A stretch of DNA of 64,000 bases from Pseudomonas sp. C1C7 (GTDB taxonomy: Bacteria; Pseudomonadota; Gammaproteobacteria; Pseudomonadales; Pseudomonadaceae): NCBI RefSeq assembly GCF_013359595.1, contig NZ_JABFMP010000026.1:1-64000 (forward strand), given 5' to 3'. Shown piece by piece: positions 7,550 through 17,117 of this stretch (the stretch's first letter is position 1; the number at the start of each line of letters is the position of its first letter). A model generated the notes under the pieces. That model had not been told where the DNA came from, did no database searches, and saw only the letters and a program-made list of their open reading frames with translations. A program made the translations under genes and the position numbers.

Positions 7550-8779
7550 ATGGGTGTGAGATCATTCGTTGTCGGGCAGCGCTTGAGCCTGCCTGTTGTT
7601 GCCCTTGTCGGGCTTTCGAGTCTGTTGGGTGGATGTGGCAAAGAGCCGGTTGCACCGGCCCGCCAGCCACCGGAGGTGACCGTGATGACGGTGGCCTCGC
7701 GCGATACGCCGGTCACTTTCGAATTCGTCGCCCAGACCCAAAGCTCACGGGAAGTGGAAATCCGCGCCCGGGTCGCCGGCTTCCTCGACAAGCGCCAGTA
7801 CACTGAAGGCGACCTGGTGAAAACCGGGCAGGTCCTGTTCCAGATGGACCGCAAGCCGTTCGAAGCCGCGCTGGCCTCGGCCCAGGGCCAGATGGCCCAG
7901 CAACAGGCGCGCTGGGAAGTGGCCAAGGCCACCCTCGCCCGCGTCCGTCCGCTGGCGGCGCAGAACGCGGTCAGCAAGATGGACCTGGACAACGCCGTGG
8001 GCTCCGAGCGCGAAACCAAGGCCGCGGTGCTCGCCGCCGAAGGCCAGGTGCGTACCGCACAGCTGAACCTGAGCTACACCACCATCACCTCGCCGCTCAA
8101 CGGCCTGTCCAGCGACGCGAAAAAGCAGGAAGGCAGCTACGTCACTCCCGGCGAATCGGGCCTGTTGACCTCCGTGTCGCAGATGGACCCGATGTACGTC
8201 AACTTCAGCCTTTCGGAAAACGAAACCCTCAAATACCGCGACGAAATCGCCGCCGGGCACCTGATCTTCCCGCCACGCAGCGACTTTGTCGTCGAGGTGG
8301 TCCTGGCGGACGGCACCACCGTTCCGGAACGCGGCAAGGTCAACTTCACCGCGCCGTCCTACAGCCAGGACACCGGCACCTTCCTGGTCCGCGCGGTGCT
8401 GGCCAACCCCAACGGCCTGCTGCGTCCCGGCCAGTTCGTGCGCGCCCTGGCCAAGGGCGCGACCCGGCCGAACGCGATCCTGGTGCCGCAAAAAGCCGTG
8501 CTCGAAGGCGCCAAAAGCAAATTCGTCTGGGTGATCAACGGCGAAGGCAAACCCGAGCAACGGGTGGTCGAGGTCGGCGAATGGCAAGGTGACAACTGGT
8601 TCATCAACAAAGGCCTGAAAGCCGGCGAGCGCATCGTGGTCGACGGCGCCCTCAGGGTCACCCCCGGCGGAGTGCTGAAAATCAACGAGGCGGCCGTCAA
8701 GGCGCCGGTCCCCGCTGAATCCGGACAAACCATCAAGGCCGGCCCGACCACGCCACCTGCCAGTGGGAAAGCGCCATGA
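7550..8779 (+). CDS. RND efflux periplasmic adaptor (membrane fusion lipoprotein)
   Basis: A 409-residue HlyD/AcrA-type adaptor. After a hydrophobic signal segment the lipobox LLGGC appears near residue 27, so the mature protein should be lipid-anchored in the periplasmic face. A biotinyl-lipoyl-like half-motif (RVAGFLDKRQYTEGDLVKTG), a coiled-coil hairpin (SAQGQMAQQQARWEVAKATL) and beta-barrel domain follow in the usual order. I start at the ATG preceded by AGGAG; a GTG 14 codons upstream is also open. The stop overlaps the pump start (ATGA). It bridges the inner-membrane pump to the outer-membrane channel. Confidence 0.9.
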   Translation: MGVRSFVVGQRLSLPVVALVGLSSLLGGCGKEPVAPARQPPEVTVMTVASRDTPVTFEFVAQTQSSREVEIRARVAGFLDKRQYTEGDLVKTGQVLFQMDRKPFEAALASAQGQMAQQQARWEVAKATLARVRPLAAQNAVSKMDLDNAVGSERETKAAVLAAEGQVRTAQLNLSYTTITSPLNGLSSDAKKQEGSYVTPGESGLLTSVSQMDPMYVNFSLSENETLKYRDEIAAGHLIFPPRSDFVVEVVLADGTTVPERGKVNFTAPSYSQDTGTFLVRAVLANPNGLLRPGQFVRALAKGATRPNAILVPQKAVLEGAKSKFVWVINGEGKPEQRVVEVGEWQGDNWFINKGLKAGERIVVDGALRVTPGGVLKINEAAVKAPVPAESGQTIKAGPTTPPASGKAP

Positions 8780-11700
8780 GCATTTCCCACTATTGCATCG
8801 ACCGACCGATCTTCGCTTCCGTCATCTCCATCGTCATCACCCTGGCCGGCGCGGTGGCCATGCTGGCGCTGCCCGTGGCCCAGTACCCGGACATCACGCC
8901 ACCGCAAATCACCGTGGCGGCCACCTACCCCGGCGCCGATGCGCAGGTGGTGGCCAATAACGTCGCGGCACCCATCGAGCAGCAGGTCAACGGCGCCGAC
9001 AACATGATCTACATGAACTCGTCGAGTTCGGCGACGGGCAACATGACCCTCAACGTGTTCTTCGAGATCGGCACCGACCCGGCCCTGGCCCAGGTCGACG
9101 TGCAGAACCGGGTCAACCTGGCCCTGCCGCAACTGCCCGACGCGGTGCAGAGCCAGGGCATCCAGGTGCAGAAGAAATCCTCGGCCTTCATGATGGTGCT
9201 GGCGGTGTACTCGGCGGGCGACCGCTATGACAGCACCTACGTCGCCAACTACGCCAACCTCTATATCCTCGATGCCATCAAGCGCATTCCCGGCGCCAAC
9301 CAGGCCAGTATCTTCGGCACGCCGGACTACGCGATGCGGATCTGGCTCAAGCCCGACCGCATGGCTCAGCTGGGCATCACCGCGGCTGATGTGCAGAAAG
9401 CCGTGGCCAACCAGAACCAGCAATTCGCCGTGGGCCGGGTTGGCCAGTCGCCGACCGGCTCGCCGGTGGAGCAATCTTTCGCGGTGACCACCAAGGGCCG
9501 CCTGACCGAGCCTTCGGAGTTTGAAAATATCATCCTGCGTGCCAGCAACGAAGGCGCGGCCATCGTGCGGCTCAAGGACGTCGGCCGGGCGGAACTGGGG
9601 CAGAAGGACTACTCGCTACGCAGCACCTACCAGGGCAAACCGGCGACGCTGATCGCGGTCTACCAGCAACCCGGCGCCAACGCCCTGGACGTTTCGGCGG
9701 CGGTGACCAAGACCCTCTCGGACATGAAGGCCACCTTCCCCGAGGGCATCGAATACAAGGTCGTGATGGACACCACCGCCTTCACCCGCGCGTCGATTTC
9801 CGAGGTGATCCACACCTTCTTCGAAGCCCTGGTGCTGGTGGTGATCGTGGTGTTCCTGTTCCTGCAGAGCCTGCGCGCCACGCTGATTCCGGTGATTGCG
9901 GTACCGGTGTCGATTGTCGGCACCTTCATCGGCATGACCGCCCTGGGTTTCTCGGTGAACATGCTGACGCTGTTCGGCATGGTGCTGGCCATCGGTATCG
10001 TGGTGGACGACGCGATCGTGGTGATCGAGAACGTCGAGCGCAACATGCACGTGCACAAGATGAACCCCAAGGACGCCGCCAAACGGGCGATGGACGAAGT
10101 GGCGGGCCCCGTGGTCGCCATCGTGCTGGTGCTCTGTGCGGTGTTCATCCCGGTGGCGTTCATGGGCGGGATCACCGGCCAGCTCTATAAACAGTTCGCC
10201 ATCACCATCGCCATTTCCGTGGTGATTTCAGGCCTGGTGGCCCTGACCCTGTCTCCTGCCCTCGCCGCCCTGCTGCTAAAGCCGCAGCACGGTGAAAAGA
10301 ACAGATTCTTTCGCTGGTTCGAACGCAGTTTCGAGCGCATGACCGACGGTTATTCGCGCTCGGTGGCGTTCATGATCAAGCGTTTCGCCCTGGCCTTGCT
10401 GGTGTTTGCCGGGATGATCGTGCTGATCGTGCTGATGGGCAATCGCATCCCCAGCGCCTTCCTGCCGCCCGAGGACCAGGGTTACCTGCTGGGCGCGATC
10501 ATCATGCCCGATGCCGCGAGCCTGGATCGCACCGGCGCGGTGGGACAGGTGGCCAGTGATTTCTTCCAGAACGACCCGTCGGTGGAAGGCGTGGCGATCG
10601 TCAACGGCTACAGCCTGCTGGACGGCCAGAACAAGAACAACGCCGGCGCGTTTTTCGTCGGTTTCAAGGATTTCGAAGGCCGTTACAAGGACTCCGACAC
10701 CATCGCCCAGCAAAGCGCCCCGGCGGTGATCCAGAAAGCCGCCCGCGCCTTCTCTACCGTGCAGGAAGGCATCATTCTGCCGGTGAACCCGCCGTCGATT
10801 CCGGGCCTGGGCACCACCGGCGGCATGGAGGTCTGGGTGCAGAGCAAGGGCGACGGCAATGTCGACCAGTTGGCCGAGATGGTCGGCACCCTGGTGGCCA
10901 AGGCCAAGGAACGTCCGGAACTGGGCGCCGTCACCTCGACCTTCAACGTGCATTCACGGCAACTGATGGTCGATGTCGACCGTGAGAAAGCCGAGTCCCT
11001 GGGCGTACCGGTGGAAGACGTCTACAGCGCGATGCAGACCATGTTCGGTTCGCTGTACGTTTCGCAGTTCAACAAGTTCAGCCGCTTGTGGCAGGTGATC
11101 CTGCAGGCTGAGCCGGCCTACCGCCTCAAGGCCGAAGACCTGCAGGAAATCTACGTGCGCAGCAAGAACCTCGGCATGGTGCCGCTCAAGGCCGTGCTGA
11201 CCACCCGCTACGTCACCGGGCCGGACCTTCTGACCCGTTTCAACAACTTCCCGGCGGTCAAGCTCACCGCCAACGCAGCCCCCGGCTACAGCTCCGGCCA
11301 GGCCCTGGCGGCGCTGGAGGAAATCAGCGCAGAGATCATGACCAACGACTTCGCCCTGGCCCTGAGCGGCGAGGCCTTCGAGGAGAAAAAGAGCGGTGGC
11401 GCGTCCTCCCAGGTGTTCATCTTCGGTCTGGTGATGGTGTTCCTGATCCTCGCGGCGCAGTACGAGAAATGGTCGCTGCCGGTGGGTGTGCTGATGGCGG
11501 TGCCGTTCGCCATCTTCGGCGCCCTGCTCGCCGTATTGATCCGTGGTTTGAGCAATGACGTGTACTTCCAGATCGGCTTGACCATGCTGGTGGCGCTGGC
11601 GGCGAAGAACGCGATTCTGATTTTCGAGTTCGCGGTGCTGAACCGCGAGACCGGCATGTCCGCCTACGATGCCGCCATGACCGCCGCCAAGGAACGTCTG

Positions 11701-11976
11701 CGGCCGATCGTGATGACCTCGCTGGCGTTCATCCTGGGTTGCGTGCCGTTGGCGATTGCGGTCGGTGCGTCCGAAAACAGCCGGCACTCCATCGGTACCG
11801 GGGTGATCGGCGGCATGCTCGCGGCGACGGTGATTGCGGTGTTCTTCATTCCGGTTTTCTACTTCCTGATCGAGCGCGTGACCGGCAAGAAGGATGACAA
11901 GCAAACACTGTTGACTCAGACACCTTCCGCGCACATCCCCGACGGGGCGGCGCAAAACAAGCATGAGGGGGATTGA
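8776..11976 (+). CDS. RND multidrug efflux pump, inner membrane (HAE1 family)
   Basis: A 1066-residue AcrB/MexB-like proton antiporter, of normal family length. The N-terminus is typical of the first helix (CIDRPIFASVISIVI), and the paired aspartates of the proton relay are intact in GIVVDDAIVVIENVERN, around residues 405-420. Two large periplasmic loops and twelve membrane helices are evident. It is translationally coupled to the adaptor, and the outer-membrane gene follows within two bases. The substrate range cannot be inferred. No TetR, MarR or two-component regulator lies next to the operon, which is unusual for this class. Confidence 0.93.
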   Translation: MSISHYCIDRPIFASVISIVITLAGAVAMLALPVAQYPDITPPQITVAATYPGADAQVVANNVAAPIEQQVNGADNMIYMNSSSSATGNMTLNVFFEIGTDPALAQVDVQNRVNLALPQLPDAVQSQGIQVQKKSSAFMMVLAVYSAGDRYDSTYVANYANLYILDAIKRIPGANQASIFGTPDYAMRIWLKPDRMAQLGITAADVQKAVANQNQQFAVGRVGQSPTGSPVEQSFAVTTKGRLTEPSEFENIILRASNEGAAIVRLKDVGRAELGQKDYSLRSTYQGKPATLIAVYQQPGANALDVSAAVTKTLSDMKATFPEGIEYKVVMDTTAFTRASISEVIHTFFEALVLVVIVVFLFLQSLRATLIPVIAVPVSIVGTFIGMTALGFSVNMLTLFGMVLAIGIVVDDAIVVIENVERNMHVHKMNPKDAAKRAMDEVAGPVVAIVLVLCAVFIPVAFMGGITGQLYKQFAITIAISVVISGLVALTLSPALAALLLKPQHGEKNRFFRWFERSFERMTDGYSRSVAFMIKRFALALLVFAGMIVLIVLMGNRIPSAFLPPEDQGYLLGAIIMPDAASLDRTGAVGQVASDFFQNDPSVEGVAIVNGYSLLDGQNKNNAGAFFVGFKDFEGRYKDSDTIAQQSAPAVIQKAARAFSTVQEGIILPVNPPSIPGLGTTGGMEVWVQSKGDGNVDQLAEMVGTLVAKAKERPELGAVTSTFNVHSRQLMVDVDREKAESLGVPVEDVYSAMQTMFGSLYVSQFNKFSRLWQVILQAEPAYRLKAEDLQEIYVRSKNLGMVPLKAVLTTRYVTGPDLLTRFNNFPAVKLTANAAPGYSSGQALAALEEISAEIMTNDFALALSGEAFEEKKSGGASSQVFIFGLVMVFLILAAQYEKWSLPVGVLMAVPFAIFGALLAVLIRGLSNDVYFQIGLTMLVALAAKNAILIFEFAVLNRETGMSAYDAAMTAAKERLRPIVMTSLAFILGCVPLAIAVGASENSRHSIGTGVIGGMLAATVIAVFFIPVFYFLIERVTGKKDDKQTLLTQTPSAHIPDGAAQNKHEGD

Positions 11977-11977
11977 G

Positions 11978-13405
11978 ATGCGCAAGAACTCTATCCCGCT
12001 TTGTCTTTGCCTGGGCTTGAGCCTGACCGGCTGCATGGTCGGCCCGGACTATCAGGCGCCGAACATCGACACCCCGGCGGCCTACCGTTATGCGGACAAG
12101 GAAGCCAAGGACCTGTCCAACACCCTGTGGTGGGAGCAGTTCCAGGACCCGGTGCTCAATGAGCTGATCCGCAGCGCCCTGCTCGAGAACAAGGACATCA
12201 AGATTGCCGCGGCCCGGGTCGAGCAATTCCAGGGGCGCTATGTAGAAACCCGATCCCTGTTCTTTCCTCAGGTCGGTCTGGACAGCCAAGGCCAGCGCAC
12301 ACGTTCACCGCGGGACAACGGCCCGGTGCCGCTGGATTCGTCGGTCGATCCGGTGTTCAACAATTATCAGGCGCTGCTCAGCGTCAATTGGGAGCTGGAT
12401 ATCTGGGGGCGTCTGCGGCGTCTGAACGAGTCGGCCCGCGCCGATCTGCTGGCGTCCGAGGAAGGTCGGCGCAGTGTGATCCTGAGCCTGGTGTCGTCGG
12501 TGGCGACCAGTTACATCACCCTGCGGGATCTGGACCGCGAGCTGGAAATCGCCCGCACCACGGCCAAGGTCCGGGGTGATTCCTATGGCATCTTCAAACA
12601 GCGCTTCGAGGCCGGGGTGATTTCGGAGATGGAACTGGCGCAGAACCTGTCCGAGTATCAGCGCACCCAGGCGTCGGTGGCGCAATTCGAGCCGCTGGTG
12701 GCGCAGCAGGAAAACCTGCTGGCGATTCTGCTCGGGCGCAACCCAGGGCCGATCCTGCGCGGGCGCAGCCTGGCGCAACTGACGCTGCCGGCGGTGCCCG
12801 CCGGGTTGCCATCGGACCTGCTGGAACGCCGGCCGGACCTGCGTCAAGCCGAACTGGATCTGATCTCGGCCAACGCCCAGATCGGCGCGGCCAAGGCCCA
12901 GTATTTTCCGACCATCTCCCTGACCGGGATGCTCGGTTCGGTGAGCAACCAGCTCTCGGACCTGTTCACCGGCCCTGCGGCGACCTGGTCCTACGGGGTC
13001 GCGGCGAGCATGCCGATCTTCACCGGTGGCGCAATTGCCGGGCAGGTTCAGCAGGCCGAAGCCTTCCAGAAACAGGCGCTGCTGACCTACCAGAAAGCCA
13101 TTCAATCGGCCTTCGGCGATGTGGAAAATGCCCTGGTCGCCTCCAGCAAGTCCCGAGAACAAATGGCCTTCCAGGCCGGCCAGGTCGACGCCCTGCGCAC
13201 CTACGCCCACTACGCGCGGCTGCGCTATGACAACGGCTACACCAGCTACATCGAAGTGCTCGACGCCGAACGCAGCCTGTTCGACGCCGAAATCAACTAC
13301 ACCCGCACGCGTGGGCAGGTGTTTACCTCAATGGTCGATCTGTACAAGGCCACGGGTGGGGGCTGGGTGTCCAAGGCGGATGAGCTGACGGCGTCGGGGT
13401 CTTAA
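11978..13405 (+). CDS. RND efflux outer membrane factor, OprM/NodT family lipoprotein
   Basis: A 475-residue TolC-type channel subunit. The signal peptide ends in LSLTGC, a lipobox near residue 19, followed by the hallmark MVGPDYQAP. Two tandem OEP repeats are visible from residue 60 onward, each with long helical segments (NKDIKIAAARVEQFQGRY). I prefer the ATG at MRKNSIP, which follows the pump stop by one base and has a GAGGGG ribosome binding site. An ATG five codons upstream overlaps the pump gene. It completes a three-gene pump operon. Confidence 0.92.
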   Translation: MRKNSIPLCLCLGLSLTGCMVGPDYQAPNIDTPAAYRYADKEAKDLSNTLWWEQFQDPVLNELIRSALLENKDIKIAAARVEQFQGRYVETRSLFFPQVGLDSQGQRTRSPRDNGPVPLDSSVDPVFNNYQALLSVNWELDIWGRLRRLNESARADLLASEEGRRSVILSLVSSVATSYITLRDLDRELEIARTTAKVRGDSYGIFKQRFEAGVISEMELAQNLSEYQRTQASVAQFEPLVAQQENLLAILLGRNPGPILRGRSLAQLTLPAVPAGLPSDLLERRPDLRQAELDLISANAQIGAAKAQYFPTISLTGMLGSVSNQLSDLFTGPAATWSYGVAASMPIFTGGAIAGQVQQAEAFQKQALLTYQKAIQSAFGDVENALVASSKSREQMAFQAGQVDALRTYAHYARLRYDNGYTSYIEVLDAERSLFDAEINYTRTRGQVFTSMVDLYKATGGGWVSKADELTASGS

Positions 13406-13430
13406 AAAGGTCTGTGTCTCACACAATACC

Positions 13431-13661
13431 TGTAGGAGCGAGGCTTGCCCGCGAAGAGGCCGGCACATCCAACATCGATGTCGGCCTATCTGACGCCTTC
13501 GCGGGCAAGCCCGCTCCCACATGGGTTCTGTGTCGTTCAGGGGTATGAAAGCCAGTCTCGGGACCTGTAGGAGCGAGGCTTGCCCGCGAAGAGGCCGGCA
13601 CATCCAACATTGATGTCGGACCAACTGACGCCTTCACGGGCAAGCCTCGCTCCTACACATC
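13431..13661. repeat. Two tandem REP inverted-repeat pairs
   Basis: Four REP units alternate in orientation (13431, 13497, 13564 and 13629). The two pairs are separated by near-identical spacers containing GAGGCCGGCACATCCAACAT. The array lies between the convergent efflux operon and PPK2 gene and fills almost the whole gap. Confidence 0.85.
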
Positions 13662-13675
13662 CGGCAGTGGATGCT

Positions 13676-14497
13676 TCAGAACTTCTCGGGCACGCGGCGC
13701 AGCGGGTGGTCTGCTTCTTTGTAATTCCCCTGTTTCTGGCGCTTGGGCAGGACGATCCTTTCGCGCTTGACCTCCTTGTAGGGAATGCGGCTCAACAGAT
13801 CGGTGATGATGTTCAAACGCGCCCTGCGCTTGTCGTTGGAGTTGGCCACCAGCCATGGTCCGTACTCGGTGTCGGTGGACTTGAACATGTCGTCGCGGGC
13901 GCGGGAGTAGTCGTACCAGCGGCTGTAGGACTTCAGGTCCATCGGTGACAGTTTCCAGATCTTGCGCCCGTCCTCGATCCGCGCTTCCAGCCGACGGGTC
14001 TGTTCTTCCTCGCTGACCTCCAGCCAGTACTTGAGCAGGATCACCCCCGAATCAACGATCGCCCGCTCCACCGCCGGCACGGACTTGAGGAATTTCTGCG
14101 CCTGTTCCTCGGTGCAAAACCCCATCACCCGCTCGACGCCCGCGCGGTTGTACCAGCTGCGATCGAAGATCACGATCTCACCGGCCGCCGGCAGGTGCGG
14201 CAGGTAGCGCTGCAGATACATCTGGCTCTTTTCCCGATCAGTCGGCGCAGGCAGCGCCAGCACCCTGAACACCCGCGGGCTGACCCGCTCGGTCAGCGCC
14301 TTGATCGTCCCGCCCTTCCCGGCACCGTCGCGCCCCTCGAAGATTACGCAGATCTTCACGCCTTCCTGCTTCACCCACTCCTGCAACTTGACCAGCTCGA
14401 CGTGCAGCAAGCGCAACTGAGCCAGGTAGTCCTTGTTGCTCAATTTCGTTTCTTCTACCGGCTGTTTCTTCTTCGCGTCTTTCTTGCCTTTTGCCAT
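13676..14497 (-). CDS. ppk2: Polyphosphate kinase 2 (PPK2 class I)
   Basis: A 273-residue single-domain PPK2, the normal length. Walker A is FEGRDGAGKGGT (about residues 50-61) and Walker B is VIFDRSWYNRAG (about residues 110-121). The lid residues around the GFCTEEQ segment are present. The enzyme phosphorylates nucleoside diphosphates with polyphosphate as donor. The N-terminus is lysine-rich (MAKGKKDAKKK). I start there because GTGAGG lies about eight bases upstream; a longer frame has no such site. It is followed toward the 3' side by a REP array. Confidence 0.92.
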   Translation of the reverse strand: MAKGKKDAKKKQPVEETKLSNKDYLAQLRLLHVELVKLQEWVKQEGVKICVIFEGRDGAGKGGTIKALTERVSPRVFRVLALPAPTDREKSQMYLQRYLPHLPAAGEIVIFDRSWYNRAGVERVMGFCTEEQAQKFLKSVPAVERAIVDSGVILLKYWLEVSEEEQTRRLEARIEDGRKIWKLSPMDLKSYSRWYDYSRARDDMFKSTDTEYGPWLVANSNDKRRARLNIITDLLSRIPYKEVKRERIVLPKRQKQGNYKEADHPLRRVPEKF

Positions 14498-14551
14498 GTT
14501 CAATACCTCACGAATACGGACCACTGACAGTTATCAAAGGAAGGGAGCGGA

Positions 14552-15214
14552 CTAGCCGCCCAGAGCAATGATCGCGGACACCAGCAAGGTGCCGGCGATG
14601 GCCAGCGCAAAAGCGCCCAGCCAGGGCTTGAGGCCCGCATAGCGCGCCAGCACCCACCCGGCCACGAACAGCATCCCGACGCCGACCAGGTTGGAGACGC
14701 GCACGGCCTGTGCCGTCTGGTCCACCAGCAGAAACGGCAACGCAACGGGAAAGGTCGAAAACACCACCAACAGGAAAACCCCGAACGCGCCCTTGAAATC
14801 ATCGAAGCCAAGTCGGGGCGGCACGTTCTGTGCCGGTGCCTGGAGCAAGCGCTGACGCAGCATTTCCACCCCCTCGCTGCCAACCGCCGTGGCGATACGC
14901 GGGGGCAACGCATCAGCCACCAGCGCCTGCCCGGCAGCAGGATCCGGATCGCTGTGCAGGCTGGCGAGCAAGGTGCGTTTGCGACTGCGTTCGATCAGCA
15001 CTCCCAGCAAATACATCGCCGCATCGGCCAGGCCCCAGGCCAGGTTGCAGCCCAGCGCGGCGATCAGCATCACCCGCTCGGCTTCCTGGTCGGTGGTGAC
15101 GACGCTGATGGTGGACGTGAAGGTCATTGCCATCAGCAGGCCGAAAATCACCTCCGTGGCACGCTCGATCGGGTCGAGCACGGGTGCGCGCTTCTTGTCG
15201 CCACTGCTCTGCAT
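14552..15214 (-). CDS. VIT1/CCC1-like integral membrane protein
   Basis: A 220-residue membrane protein with about five helices. The first helix region (ATEVIFGLLMAMTFTSTIS) resembles the VIT1/CCC1 family of iron and manganese transporters, although the acidic metal-binding helix of plant VIT1 is not obvious. The middle (residues 80-140) is soluble. It lies 54 bases before the PPK2 gene in the same direction and may be co-transcribed. I infer only a membrane protein of this fold; the substrate is unknown. Confidence 0.7.
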   Translation of the reverse strand: MQSSGDKKRAPVLDPIERATEVIFGLLMAMTFTSTISVVTTDQEAERVMLIAALGCNLAWGLADAAMYLLGVLIERSRKRTLLASLHSDPDPAAGQALVADALPPRIATAVGSEGVEMLRQRLLQAPAQNVPPRLGFDDFKGAFGVFLLVVFSTFPVALPFLLVDQTAQAVRVSNLVGVGMLFVAGWVLARYAGLKPWLGAFALAIAGTLLVSAIIALGG

Positions 15215-15271
15215 GGGTCCAACCTCGCATTTCAGCCCGGTGTTGAGTGTAGTTTGAAACGCCCGTGACGC

Positions 15272-16699
15272 TTACAGCGACAGCACACCGCTGTACAACC
15301 CATAGGCCGCCAGCCCTGCTCCGATGATGACCAGGGCGAAGATGCCCTTCTCGAGGGTGGTGAACAGCGGCTGGCCCTGCTCGCGCTTGGCCTTGGCGAA
15401 CAGGATCACACCGGGTGCGTAGAGCAAGGCCGAGAGCAGCAGGTATTTGACCCCGCCGGCATACAACAACCACACCGCATAACCCAGGGCGATCGCACCG
15501 ATCAGCAGGTCCTTGGTGCGTTGCGCCGAGTCTTGCTCGTAGGTTTCGCCACGCCCGCTGAGCAGCACCGCATAGGCCGCCGACCACAGGTACGGCACCA
15601 GAATCATCGAGGATGCGAGGTAGATCAGGCTGGTGTAAGTGCCGGCGGAAAACAGGGTGATCAGCAGGAACAGCTGAATCATGCCATTGGTCAGCCACAA
15701 GGCATTGACCGGCACGTGATTGGCGTTTTCCCGGGTCAGGAACACCGGCATGGTGCGGTCCTTGGCCGTGGCGAAGAGGATTTCGGCGCACAGCAGCGCC
15801 CAGGACAGCAAGGCGCCGAGCAGCGAAATCGCCAGGCCGATGCTGATCAGCAAGGCGCCCCACGGGCCGACAATGCGCTCCAGCACCGCCGCCAGCGACG
15901 GGTTCTGCAAGGTGGCCAGTTCCGGCTGGCTCATGATCCCCAGCGACAGCAGGTTCACCAGCACCAGGAGTGCCAGCACGCCGAGAAAACCGATCACCGT
16001 CGCCCGGCCGACATCGGAACGTTTTTCCGCCCGGGCCGAGTAGACGCTGGCCCCTTCAATGCCGATGAACACGAACACGGTCACCAGCATCATGTTGCGC
16101 ACCTGGTCCATCACGCTGCCGAAGCTCGGATTGGCGCGACCCCAGATATCGCGGGTGAAGATATCGGCCTTGAACGCCACGGCGGCAATCACGATGAACA
16201 TGATCAGCGGCACGACCTTGGCCACGGTGGTCAATTGGTTGATGAAGGCCGCCTCCTTGATGCCGCGCATCACCAGAAAGTGCACGGCCCACAGCAGCAC
16301 CGAGGCGCAGCCGATGGCGATCGGCGTATTGCCTTGGCCAAAGACCGGAAAGAAATAACCAAGAGTGCTAAACAGCAAAACGAAGTAGCCGACATTGCCC
16401 AGCCAGGCACTGATCCAGTACCCCCAGGCAGACGAAAAACCCATGTAATCGCCGAAGCCGGCCTTGGCGTAGGCATAGACACCGGAGTTGAGTTCCGGCT
16501 TGCGGTTGGCCAGAGTCTGGAACACGAAGGCCAGGGTCAGCATGCCCACCGCCGTGATGCCCCAACCGATCAGCACCGCGCCGGCTTCGGCGCGCTCCGC
16601 CATGTTCTGGGGCAACGAGAAGATCCCGCCACCTATCATTGAACCGACCACCAGCGCTATCAGCGCACTCAAGCGAAGCTTTTGTGTCGGCTGCGACAT
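15272..16699 (-). CDS. Second ArcD-like arginine/ornithine antiporter
   Basis: A 475-residue APC-superfamily antiporter with twelve predicted helices and the family motif [16 protein letters not shown] near the N-terminus. It is strikingly similar to the arcD product encoded divergently next door, with long identical stretches such as [20 protein letters not shown]. This is a recent or conserved duplication. GGAGG about nine bases upstream of MSQPTQ supports that start over an earlier GTG. It probably exchanges arginine for ornithine or a related amino acid across the inner membrane. Separate promoter control is likely, as the Anr site faces the other copy. Confidence 0.87.
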   Translation of the reverse strand: MSQPTQKLRLSALIALVVGSMIGGGIFSLPQNMAERAEAGAVLIGWGITAVGMLTLAFVFQTLANRKPELNSGVYAYAKAGFGDYMGFSSAWGYWISAWLGNVGYFVLLFSTLGYFFPVFGQGNTPIAIGCASVLLWAVHFLVMRGIKEAAFINQLTTVAKVVPLIMFIVIAAVAFKADIFTRDIWGRANPSFGSVMDQVRNMMLVTVFVFIGIEGASVYSARAEKRSDVGRATVIGFLGVLALLVLVNLLSLGIMSQPELATLQNPSLAAVLERIVGPWGALLISIGLAISLLGALLSWALLCAEILFATAKDRTMPVFLTRENANHVPVNALWLTNGMIQLFLLITLFSAGTYTSLIYLASSMILVPYLWSAAYAVLLSGRGETYEQDSAQRTKDLLIGAIALGYAVWLLYAGGVKYLLLSALLYAPGVILFAKAKREQGQPLFTTLEKGIFALVIIGAGLAAYGLYSGVLSL

Positions 16700-17042
16700 A
16701 CCTGTGTCTCCCTCCACGGTAAGACTTAAGTTGCAAGACCATCAAATGCTTGTAATCAACTTGTTTGGACGATAGCGCATTAATAAATTTGCGCTAATGC
16801 CAACTGAATAGGACTTATAGCCAATCGAAATAAAAAGTTTATCTGTAATTTCGGTCAATTAACCAAAAAGTACAGGATCCAAAAACGAAAGCTATTCTTT
16901 ACAATAAAAAAAAGTGAACTAATGTCTAGATTCAGCTGTATCCGCCTCTTAACAGCAAAGCCTCTGGAAAAGGCTTTTACGGCTGTTGGTTAATTGACCT
17001 GCACATTATTAGGTCACTCACTAACACCGTTGTTGTATGCCA

Positions 17043-17056
17043 TTGATCCAGGTCAG
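17043..17056 (+). promoter_or_regulatory. Anr (FNR-type) box of the arc operon
   Basis: TTGAT-CCAG-GTCAG matches the Anr/FNR consensus TTGAT-N4-ATCAA, with the same final G that, as I recall, the P. aeruginosa arcDABC site has. Its centre lies 32 bp upstream of the centre of a TAATCT -10 hexamer. This would place it near -41.5 from a start around 17091, the classic class II geometry for oxygen-controlled activation. Confidence 0.75.
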
Positions 17057-17078
17057 TCGATTGAACAGGTAATGGAAA

Positions 17079-17084
17079 TAATCT
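17079..17084 (+). promoter_or_regulatory. -10 element of the arcDABC promoter
   Basis: TAATCT is a five-of-six match to TATAAT-type -10 hexamers in the position expected from the Anr box. No good -35 is visible, as usual for class II activated promoters. Confidence 0.55.
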
Positions 17085-17117
17085 GCTTTCTCTCTTCTCG
17101 CACAATGGAGTCAACAC

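Larger units (their letters stand above)
16700..17117. other. Divergent arcD-arcD intergenic region, AT-rich
   Basis: This 418-bp region is strongly AT-rich compared with its flanks and must hold two divergent promoters. It contains the Anr-type site described separately. It also has an imperfect palindrome GCGCATTAATAAATTTGCGC (16776-16795) and a small stem AAAGCCT/AGGCTTT (16957-16977). I see no coding sequence. Confidence 0.6.

Noticed and set aside
13431-13661. Possible CRISPR array
   Set aside because: The repeats are inverted rather than direct, spacers are themselves similar, and no cas genes exist. They are REP pairs.
16745-16760. Possible Anr box for the divergent arcD paralogue
   Set aside because: Only the half-site TTGAT is present on the minus strand; the second half (AGCAT) does not match and no -10 fits the spacing.
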